Shown: positions 1 through 5,241 of the stretch, in pieces
How positions within the stretch are numbered: the stretch's first letter is position 1
How the letters are laid out: every line of letters starts with the position of its first letter
Notes under the pieces: model-generated
What the model was told of the DNA's origin: nothing
Database searches by the model: none
The model's input: the letters and a program-made list of their open reading frames with translations, nothing else
Translations under genes and position numbers: made by a program
DNA from: Paracoccaceae bacterium
Lineage (GTDB): Bacteria > Pseudomonadota > Alphaproteobacteria > Rhodobacterales > Rhodobacteraceae
NCBI GenBank assembly: GCA_007123625.1
Contig: SKKS01000261.1
Coordinates: 1 to 5,428 of the forward strand
DNA: 5,428 nucleotides
Direction of reading: 5' to 3'

Positions 1-299
1 ACCGAATCCCTGTTCGGCGATGCCAGGACCCGCGGCCTCGATCTCGAGGACACCCGCCTCACCGATCCACGAAAACTCGCTGTGCGCATCTGCCTTGTCG
101 CCCTTGCCCTCGCCTGGGCCGGACGCGCCGCCGCGGGCCTGCTCGGCAACCGCGCGCCGCCGCGCAAAAGCCAAGGCACTTCGCCAGATCCTGGTTCCGA
201 ACCGGCTTCGACCACATCCGAAATCGCCTCGGATCCAATCCTCTCGACGCCATTGCATCATGGCAGAGGAACTCCCCAGAAGCACGAAAACACTGCTGA
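1..299 (+). pseudogene. IS4-family transposase, C-terminal remnant with frameshift
   Basis: The window opens inside a reading frame (frame 1) beginning TESLFGDARTRGLDLEDTRL, which I recognise as the C-terminal part of DDE transposases of the IS4 family. The glutamate at visible residue 2 fits the catalytic E of the family's Y-x2-R-x3-E-x6-K signature; the K position is R here (residue 9), a conservative change. A helix rich in Ala and Leu follows (LVALALAWAGRAA), then RKSQG. After the glycine codon at 175-177 frame 1 turns into non-family sequence ending at a stop at 319-321. The family tail continues instead in frame 3 from about 180 (SWFRTGFDHIRNRL) and stops at 297-299. One base appears to be missing near 178, so the gene is broken. 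The N-terminal part lies outside the window. The family call is from memory of related proteins, not a search. Confidence 0.8.
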
Positions 300-331
300 G
301 TTGTGTAGTGTGTCTCAGTGAAAGTCAGAAC
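1..331. mobile_element. right end of an IS4-family insertion sequence (boundary approximate)
   Basis: The transposase tail implies that this end of the window is insertion-sequence DNA, with only its 3' end visible. The outer boundary must lie between the end of the transposase and the start of iolB sequence, so somewhere around 300-335. I cannot fix it, because the opposite terminus and any target-site duplication are outside the window. A short inverted pair, CTGAG at 296-300 and CTCAG at 314-318, lies just after the transposase stop and may be a transcription-ending hairpin or part of the element's end. The frameshift suggests the copy can no longer move by itself. Confidence 0.5.
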
Positions 332-1129
332 TCAGATCATCAAATGTGCGAAAGCCGGATGGGTCTGAAACCGCCAGGCACGGCGCGGACCGGCCATGAC
401 GTTCAGGTAGTACATTTCCACGCCGTGGGGCGCCGCGCAGGGGTGGTGCCCCTTCGGAACAAGAACAACATCATGGTCGGCAACTGCCATGGTTTCATCC
501 AGGTTCAGATCGTCAGTAAAGACGCGCTGTATTCCGAAGCCATTGCTGGGGTTCAGCCGGTGATAATAGGTTTCTTCAAGATAGGTGATGCGCGGGAAAT
601 CATCTTCGTCATGGCGATGCGGTGGGTAGGACGACCAGTGCCCTGCAGGCGTGAACACCTCGGTCACCAGCAGGCTGTCGGCAACGTCGCGCCCCTCCAT
701 CGCGATGTTGTTGATGTAGCGGGTATTGGTGCCCGTTCCCCGTTCTTCCAGCAAGATCCCCTCGGGACCCAGCACTTGCGCTGGCCGCCCGCCCGGGCTT
801 GGCGCGCTGCACACCGCCAAAGTGCAATGCGTCGTGGCGCGCGCGCGCCAGTGCTGCCGGGGCGGGACGTAAAGACAATGCGGCGGCGTCCGGTCGAACA
901 TAGTCATCCGCGCGCCCATGTCGCCGAAATCCTGTCCCGCTGCTGTAAGCTGAGCGCAGCCTTCGACCAGGACAAGGATCACTTCGCGCCCCTCAGGAAA
1001 CCCTTCCGCAGTTTCACCGGGCGACAAGCGCCAAAGCTCGAAACCAACATAGGCCCATCCCGCCGCCTCTGGCGGGATCGTGTGGATGCGGCCCGTTTCT
1101 CCCGTTGGTCTGCGCAGAAGCCCAGTCAT
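332..1129 (-). CDS. iolB: 5-deoxy-glucuronate isomerase IolB
   Basis: Cytoplasmic enzyme of myo-inositol catabolism. It isomerises 5-deoxy-D-glucuronate to 5-dehydro-2-deoxy-D-gluconate, the step before phosphorylation by IolC. The 265-residue product is full length for IolB and has the expected duplicated cupin-like (KduI/IolB) layout. The C-terminal half carries the family's strongest motifs: a WSSYPPHRHDEDD segment near residues 165-177, LEETYYHR near 184-191, a GFGIQRVFTDD stretch near 197-207, LVPKGHHP near 223-230 and YYLNVMAGP near 240-248. H171, H173, E185/E186 and H228/H229 are the likely metal-binding positions. The start is the ATG that overlaps the upstream ATPase stop as TGATG; no strong Shine-Dalgarno is visible, so translation is probably coupled. 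A longer in-frame extension over the ATPase gene is only a shadow. It is the last gene of the transport operon. Its stop lies within about 35 nt of IS-remnant coding sequence, so the final few residues (AHLMI) might have been altered by the insertion. Confidence 0.93.
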   Translation of the reverse strand: MTGLLRRPTGETGRIHTIPPEAAGWAYVGFELWRLSPGETAEGFPEGREVILVLVEGCAQLTAAGQDFGDMGARMTMFDRTPPHCLYVPPRQHWRARATTHCTLAVCSAPSPGGRPAQVLGPEGILLEERGTGTNTRYINNIAMEGRDVADSLLVTEVFTPAGHWSSYPPHRHDEDDFPRITYLEETYYHRLNPSNGFGIQRVFTDDLNLDETMAVADHDVVLVPKGHHPCAAPHGVEMYYLNVMAGPRRAWRFQTHPAFAHLMI

Positions 1130-1920
1130 CAGACAGTGCCGCCAAGCGAGCCTTCGAGCGCAACCATTTCCTGCCCGCCTGCCATCAGGTCCTGAAGCTC
1201 CTCGGGTGTGATCTGGCCGCGTTGCGCGGTGCCCAGCGTCTTGCCACGGTTCAGCACCGTGAACCGGTCCCCCACGGCAAGGGCGTGACGCACATTGTGG
1301 GTGATGAAAACAATCCCGATGCCGGTTTTCCGCACCTTGTCGATGGTCGACAGCACATTTGCCGTCTGGCGCACCCCCAGCGCGCTTGTCGGCTCGTCCA
1401 GGATCAGCACTTTCGCGCCGAAATGGACAGCGCGGGCAATGGCGACGGTCTGGCGCTCGCCACCCGACAGTGTGCCCACCGCCTGATCGGGCGAACGAAG
1501 GTTGATGCCCATTTTGCGCATCTCGGACATCGTGACCTCGTTGGCGGTCTTGAAGTCCATGAACATCAATGGCCCGAAGCGCTTTACCGGCTCGCGCCCC
1601 ATCCAGAAATTGCGCGTCACGCTCATCAGCGGGATCATCGCAAGATCCTGATAGACCGTGGCGATGCCTGCCTCCATCGCGTCGCGGGGGCTGTCGAAGC
1701 TCATCTGGCGACCCTCGAACAGGATCTCGCCTTTGGTCGGTTTGTGCACGCCCGCCATCGTCTTGATGAAGGTCGATTTGCCCGCCCCGTTGTCGCCCAA
1801 CAGACAGTGGCATTCGCCGGGGCGGACATCGAAGCTGACACCGTTCAGGGCAATGACCGGGCCGAAATGCTTCTCGATGTTGCGCATTTCGATGATGGGG
1901 TTGTGGTCGAAGGAACCCAT
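1129..1920 (-). CDS. sugar ABC transporter ATP-binding protein (single-domain CUT2 type)
   Basis: ATPase subunit that powers the importer formed with the adjacent permease and binding protein, acting at the cytoplasmic face of the inner membrane. All core motifs are visible in the 263-residue product: Walker A GDNGAGKS (42-49), Q-loop Q91, signature LSGGERQ (151-157), Walker B VLILDE (171-176) and the switch histidine H208. It has one nucleotide-binding domain, whereas RbsA/XylG/MglA-type CUT2 ATPases have two fused domains of about 500 residues. It therefore resembles the short FrcA-type ATPases of alphaproteobacteria and would act as a homodimer. The ATG is 1 nt after the permease stop, with a GGGGGA ribosome-binding site about 8 nt upstream inside the permease gene. 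The stop overlaps the iolB start by one base. The substrate, inositol or a related compound, is inferred only from iolB. Confidence 0.93.
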   Translation of the reverse strand: MGSFDHNPIIEMRNIEKHFGPVIALNGVSFDVRPGECHCLLGDNGAGKSTFIKTMAGVHKPTKGEILFEGRQMSFDSPRDAMEAGIATVYQDLAMIPLMSVTRNFWMGREPVKRFGPLMFMDFKTANEVTMSEMRKMGINLRSPDQAVGTLSGGERQTVAIARAVHFGAKVLILDEPTSALGVRQTANVLSTIDKVRKTGIGIVFITHNVRHALAVGDRFTVLNRGKTLGTAQRGQITPEELQDLMAGGQEMVALEGSLGGTV

Positions 1921-1921
1921 G

Positions 1922-3037
1922 TCAGCGTTCCCCCGTGATAATCCGCCGGATATAGGTGTTCAGGATCACCGCAAACAGCAGGATGACGCCAAGGAACACA
2001 CGGAACAGGCTGGATTCGACACCGGCAAAGAACAGACCCTGCTGCACGACACCAAAGATCAGCGCGCCAAGCGCGGCCCCGATGACGGAGCCGTACCCGC
2101 CCGTCAGCAGCGCGCCGCCGATCACCACGGCAATGATGGCCTCGAACTCCTTGAGCAAGCCACGGTCTGCGCCAGCCGAGCCGAATTCCATTACCTGACA
2201 GGTCGCAAAGACACAGGCGCAAAACGCCGTGAACATGAACATCTGGATCTTGACCCGGTCGACCGGCACGCCGACATAGCGCGCCGCCTGTGCATCGCCG
2301 CCCGCCGCGAAAATCCAGTTGCCGAAGCGCGTGCGCGTCAACACCACATGGGCGATGATCATCAGCCCCAGCGCCCAAATGATCAGCATCGGAATGCCGT
2401 TCACGATCGGCTCGCCCGCGCGGGTGCCGCGCTCGAACACCGCGATCAGTTCCATTTCTGCCAGCCAGTTGAAAAAGCTTCCCCCCACCTTACCGCCGAA
2501 GACAGGCGCCAGCCAGTCGCCTGCGGCTTTCTCGGAGATGCCACCGATGATGGTCCGACGCTCGATCAATTGGGGAAAGAAGATCGTGAAGCCGCGCAGG
2601 ATGAACAGGAAAGCCAGCGTCACGATGAAACTTGGAAGCCCCGTGCGCACGACGATGAAACCGTTCAGCGCGCCCACGGCAATGCACAGCGCGAAGGTCA
2701 GCAGGATCGCGATCCAGACCGGCCATTGCAGCGTGACCGAGATGATGGCAATCGACATGCCGGCGAACCCGATCATGGACCCCACGCTCAGGTCGAATTC
2801 GCCCGCGATCATCAGCATGCAGGCGCCGACCGCGATGATGACGAATTGTGCCGAAACTGTGGACCAGTTCAGAACGCCCTGCGCGTTGAACATGCCGCTG
2901 TCGCCTGCAAAAACGATAAAGAAGGCAAAAACCGCGATGGTCCCGACAATGGCGCCCAGCTCCGGCCGGATCAGGGCCTGCCGCAGCTTCGAGGTTTCCT
3001 TGATACGTTCGTCAACGACCACGCCCGTGCTGGACAT
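1922..3037 (-). CDS. sugar ABC transporter permease (RbsC/FrcC-like, CUT2 family)
   Basis: Inner-membrane channel subunit of a carbohydrate ABC importer. The 371-residue protein has many hydrophobic segments (around residues 26-45, 62-80, 85-101, 105-122, 135-153, 214-234, 265-281, 297-335 and 345-360). It also has RbsC-family motifs: GEFDLSVGS (79-87), NGFIVVRTGLPSFIVTLA (125-142), AAGGDAQAARYVGVPVDRVK (244-263), which fits the cytoplasmic coupling region, and EAIIAVVIGGALLTGGYGS (299-317). It is longer than classical RbsC (about 320 residues). Much of the extra length lies between about 156 and 212, in a polar stretch between membrane segments. The start has a strong GGAGGAG ribosome-binding site 6 nt upstream. 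It follows the binding-protein gene after a 71-nt gap and runs into the ATPase gene with a 1-nt gap. Confidence 0.93.
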   Translation of the reverse strand: MSSTGVVVDERIKETSKLRQALIRPELGAIVGTIAVFAFFIVFAGDSGMFNAQGVLNWSTVSAQFVIIAVGACMLMIAGEFDLSVGSMIGFAGMSIAIISVTLQWPVWIAILLTFALCIAVGALNGFIVVRTGLPSFIVTLAFLFILRGFTIFFPQLIERRTIIGGISEKAAGDWLAPVFGGKVGGSFFNWLAEMELIAVFERGTRAGEPIVNGIPMLIIWALGLMIIAHVVLTRTRFGNWIFAAGGDAQAARYVGVPVDRVKIQMFMFTAFCACVFATCQVMEFGSAGADRGLLKEFEAIIAVVIGGALLTGGYGSVIGAALGALIFGVVQQGLFFAGVESSLFRVFLGVILLFAVILNTYIRRIITGER

Positions 3038-3043
3038 CGCGAA

Positions 3044-3050
3044 CTCCTCC
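3044..3050 (-). promoter_or_regulatory. strong ribosome-binding site of the permease gene
   Basis: On the minus strand the sequence reads GGAGGAG followed by TTCGCG and the ATG at 3037-3035, a near-ideal Shine-Dalgarno at 6 nt spacing. It lies just after the hairpin and T-rich run in the same gap. This means the permease is translated independently of the binding-protein gene rather than by coupling. Confidence 0.75.
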
Positions 3051-3060
3051 TGCTTGCGAG

Positions 3061-3097
3061 AAAAACAAGGGCGGGAGCGGCATGCAGCCCCCGCCCC
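3061..3097 (-). terminator. intra-operon GC-rich hairpin with T-rich run (attenuator or mRNA-stabilising element)
   Basis: In the 71-nt gap between the binding-protein stop and the permease start, the minus strand reads GGGCGGG (3096-3090), then an inner GGC-TGCAT-GCC mini-stem and GCT, then CCCGCCC (3075-3069), immediately followed by TTGTTTTT (3068-3061). The 7-bp outer stem is perfect and pure G/C. This has the form of a Rho-independent terminator, but it sits inside the operon and before a strong ribosome-binding site. It therefore most likely causes partial termination or protects the 3' end of the binding-protein mRNA, which would give more binding protein than membrane subunits. That function is inference. 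Confidence 0.6.
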
Positions 3098-3108
3098 AAA
3101 GCACGGCT

Positions 3109-4056
3109 CTAGCGGTATTCGCCTGCCAGATCAGCCACCAGATCCAGCGCGTCGGCGGTCACGAAGCCGGGCCCTGAGTTGATGTTGTTGCCGGGCAGCA
3201 CCCCGAAGCGGTGATAGTTGGTCAACACGATCACGGGCAGGTAAGCCTGCAGGAAGGGTTGCTGGTCAATACCCCACTGGATCACGCCATCGCGGATCGC
3301 CTGAACGATGTCGCCGCCCAGATCGAAGGTGCCGAAATAGATGTCACCGGCGAGGCCAATCTGCTGCAGCGCAAGGATCGTCGGGTCAGCCGAGGTCGGG
3401 CCCAGCGTCAGCACCGCATCGGTGTCAGGGTTGGCGTTCAGATAGGCCATGACGCGGTTCTGAATCTCGCTGGGATCCTGGCCGCTGTCGATCATCTGGT
3501 TGCCAAGATCGACGCCCAGACCATCGGCAAAGCCCTGGCAGCGTTCGGTCGAGGAGGGCGAGGAAATGTAGTGATTGACACACAGGAAGCTTGAAACACC
3601 GTCCCCGGCCGCACGCTGACCGGCCGCAAAGCCCGCGTCATACTCGGGCTGGCCCACGTACATCAGCGCACCCAGATCGCGCGCCTGTTCGGGTGTGCCC
3701 GAATTGATGATGATCACATCGATGCCCGCATCCACCGCCGCACGGATCGGACCTGAAAGCACATCGGGATCAGCAAGCGTCGTGATGATTCCATTCGGCC
3801 CGCTGGCCGCTGCCTGCTCGATGATCCGCGCCATATCGGCCAGATCGCCCGTAGGCGGGTTGCGGTATTCGACCGTCACATCCATCTGCTCACCTGCCAG
3901 GGCAAGGCCGTTCTTGATGGTGTTCCACCAGCTGTCACTGTCGGGTGCGTGGCTGACCAGCACATAGCGCTCGCCCTCGGCCATGGCGCTGCTCGCGCCC
4001 AACAGCGCTGTCGCCGCAACGGCAGAGACTGCGATCGTCTTCAAAGCTGCTTTCAT
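3109..4056 (-). CDS. periplasmic sugar-binding protein of the ABC importer (PBP1 type)
   Basis: Periplasmic receptor that captures the substrate and delivers it to the permease. The 315-residue precursor has a clear Sec signal peptide (MKAALKTIAVSAVAATALLG, then ASSAMA), with cleavage expected after A26. The mature part follows the type-1 periplasmic-binding fold of RbsB-like proteins: DSWWNTIKNGLALAGEQ (41-57), GIITTLADPDVL (89-100), VIIINSGT (114-121), VGQPEYDAGFAAGQRA (134-149), and, near the end, FGTFDLGGDIVQAIRDGVIQ and WGIDQQPFLQAY. Two cysteines (C159 and C173) flank a serine-rich turn and could form a disulfide. I chose the ATG at 4056 because the signal peptide starts there and GGGAGGA stands 4 nt upstream; the 16-codon extension upstream has neither. 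First gene of the operon, under the palindromic operator. The ligand is not readable from sequence; inositol or a related cyclitol is inferred from iolB. Confidence 0.93.
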   Translation of the reverse strand: MKAALKTIAVSAVAATALLGASSAMAEGERYVLVSHAPDSDSWWNTIKNGLALAGEQMDVTVEYRNPPTGDLADMARIIEQAAASGPNGIITTLADPDVLSGPIRAAVDAGIDVIIINSGTPEQARDLGALMYVGQPEYDAGFAAGQRAAGDGVSSFLCVNHYISSPSSTERCQGFADGLGVDLGNQMIDSGQDPSEIQNRVMAYLNANPDTDAVLTLGPTSADPTILALQQIGLAGDIYFGTFDLGGDIVQAIRDGVIQWGIDQQPFLQAYLPVIVLTNYHRFGVLPGNNINSGPGFVTADALDLVADLAGEYR

Positions 4057-4115
4057 GATGTCCTCCCAAACATGTCCGGGGCAAATGCAGGTCCTCTCCC
4101 CCACGCCCTGCGGGA

Positions 4116-4144
4116 ACTGTAGACGCGAATCAGCAATTTTGCAA
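4116..4144 (-). promoter_or_regulatory. candidate promoter of the transport-iolB operon
   Basis: On the minus strand a -35-like TTGCAA (4144-4139) is followed after 17 nt by a -10-like TACAGT (4121-4116). Each matches the sigma-70 consensus at 4 of 6 positions. The -35 box is inside one half of the palindromic operator, so a bound repressor would block it. A start near 4109 would leave a leader of about 50 nt before the binding-protein ATG. Predicted by eye only. Confidence 0.45.
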
Positions 4145-4156
4145 CCGGTTGCAAAA
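4137..4156. promoter_or_regulatory. 20-bp perfect palindrome, probable LacI-family operator
   Basis: TTTTGCAACCGGTTGCAAAA is identical to its own reverse complement over all 20 bases. An even-length palindrome with a central CG and AT-rich ends is the usual shape of LacI-family operators, where the hinge helices bind the central CpG. It sits between the divergent binding-protein and lacI genes, 80 nt from the first and 67 nt from the second. It also overlaps the -35 elements of both candidate promoters. The neighbouring LacI-family protein is the obvious ligand. I see no second copy in the window. Confidence 0.85.
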
Positions 4157-4178
4157 CGAATCCGGAAAATGGTATGTT
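4149..4178 (+). promoter_or_regulatory. candidate promoter of the lacI-family gene
   Basis: A -35-like TTGCAA (4149-4154), in the right half of the palindrome, is followed after 18 nt by TATGTT (4173-4178). Each box matches the consensus at 4 of 6 positions. A start near 4185 would leave a leader of about 40 nt. The overlap with the operator suggests that the regulator represses its own gene. Predicted by eye only. Confidence 0.4.
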
Positions 4179-4223
4179 ACTGGCAATCCCGGTCTGTATT
4201 AGAAGACATTCCGAAGCAGCTGG

Positions 4224-5234
4224 ATGGTACAAATGGCAGTGACCCTGAGAGACGTGGCGCATCGCGCGGGTGTCTCGCGTTCCGCGGTCTCGCGCACCTT
4301 TACCGAAGGGGCGTCCGTGTCGGCCAAGACCCGTGCCAAGGTCGAAAAAGCGGCGACAGAGCTTGGATACAGTCCGAATGCGATTGCTTCGTCGCTGACG
4401 ACGGGCCGCACCAAGCTGATCGGACTTGTATCGAACAACTTCCACAATCCGATTTTCCTTGAGGTCTTTGACCTGTTTACCCGTGGCCTGCAGGACCGCG
4501 GGCTGCGGCCCTTGCTGGTGAATCTCAGTCATGAAACCGATCCCGCAAACTCTGTCCGGATGCTGCGCCAGTATTCGGTTGACGGGGTGATCGTGGCCTC
4601 ATCGACCCTGCCGCCCAGCTTCGCCGAGGCATTCCGCGACGCAGGCATGCCGGTCGTGCACTCCTTTGGCCGCTACACCACCAGCCCGCATGTGCACGTG
4701 GTGGGCATTGACAATATCGCCTGTGGGCGCATGGCCGCCGAGGCCCTGATCGCGCGCGGCCATCGGCGAGTCGCCTTTCTGGGTGGTCCGGAGAACGCGA
4801 CCTCGACCCAGGACCGCGCGCGCGGATTTCTGGAGGCTCTGGCCAGCCATCCGGAAATCGAGGTCAGTATCAGCTATGCCACCGCCTATTCCTTCGATGC
4901 GGGGCGCGCAGAAATGGCGCGACTTCTGGAAGGCACCCCCGCCGAAGCGTTTTTCTGCGGTGATGATGTGCTGTCCATCGGGGCGCTGTCCGCAATCCAG
5001 GATGCGGGGCTGCGGGTGCCCGATGACATTGGAATCATTGGATTGAACGACATGGCGATGGCGCGCTGGCAGAACATCGACCTGACGACGATCCGACAGC
5101 CATTGGCCGAAATCATCGGCGCGTCGATCGATCTGGTGGTCGCCACGATCGAACGCCCCGACCGCCACCCGGAAACGCGGCTTTTTCCCTGCCGGGTGAT
5201 CGAGCGCGGAACCTTGCGCCCGCTGCCGGGCTAG
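4224..5234 (+). CDS. LacI-family transcriptional repressor of the transport-iolB operon
   Basis: DNA-binding regulator, 336 residues, normal length for the family. The N-terminal helix-turn-helix is clear (VTLRDVAHRAGVSRSAVSRT, 6-25), followed by the third helix with TRAKVEKAATELGYSPN (36-52) and the hinge helix NAIASSL (52-58). From about residue 64 a type-1 periplasmic-binding-like effector domain follows (LIGLVSNNFHNPIF, VDGVIVASS, VVGIDNIACGRMAAEAL, RRVAFLGG, FFCGDDVLSIGAL, IGIIGLNDM, LTTIRQP). It is divergent from the importer genes and next to a perfect palindrome, so it probably represses both directions until a sugar ligand binds. The ligand is inferred to be inositol-related and is not proven. 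Start is ambiguous: the ATG at 4233, three codons later, has GGA 8 nt upstream and fits the family's usual N-terminus, while the ATG at 4224 has no visible Shine-Dalgarno. The gene ends 7 nt from a convergent oxidoreductase gene. Confidence 0.92.
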   Translation: MVQMAVTLRDVAHRAGVSRSAVSRTFTEGASVSAKTRAKVEKAATELGYSPNAIASSLTTGRTKLIGLVSNNFHNPIFLEVFDLFTRGLQDRGLRPLLVNLSHETDPANSVRMLRQYSVDGVIVASSTLPPSFAEAFRDAGMPVVHSFGRYTTSPHVHVVGIDNIACGRMAAEALIARGHRRVAFLGGPENATSTQDRARGFLEALASHPEIEVSISYATAYSFDAGRAEMARLLEGTPAEAFFCGDDVLSIGALSAIQDAGLRVPDDIGIIGLNDMAMARWQNIDLTTIRQPLAEIIGASIDLVVATIERPDRHPETRLFPCRVIERGTLRPLPG

Positions 5235-5241
5235 GCGCCGG

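Noticed and set aside
20..1195. A 391-codon plus-strand open frame spanning the IS tail and the antisense of iolB
   Set aside because: It crosses the boundary between the transposase remnant and iolB, matches neither, and has no family resemblance.
332..1813. A 493-codon minus-strand frame that contains IolB at its C-terminal end, suggesting a fusion protein
   Set aside because: The upstream half runs out of frame across the ATPase gene and is low-complexity Arg/Gly/Asp sequence with no recognisable domain. IolB is complete from the ATG at 1129 and overlaps the ATPase stop as TGATG.
1658..3112. A 484-codon plus-strand open frame antisense to the permease and ATPase
   Set aside because: It is rich in Asp, Arg, His and Gln with no domain, and mirrors well-recognised minus-strand genes. 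Long antisense frames are expected in GC-rich DNA.
3109..4104. A 16-residue N-terminal extension of the binding protein, starting at 4104
   Set aside because: It would bury the signal peptide behind a polar, cysteine-containing leader. The ATG at 4056 has an excellent ribosome-binding site and starts a standard Sec signal.
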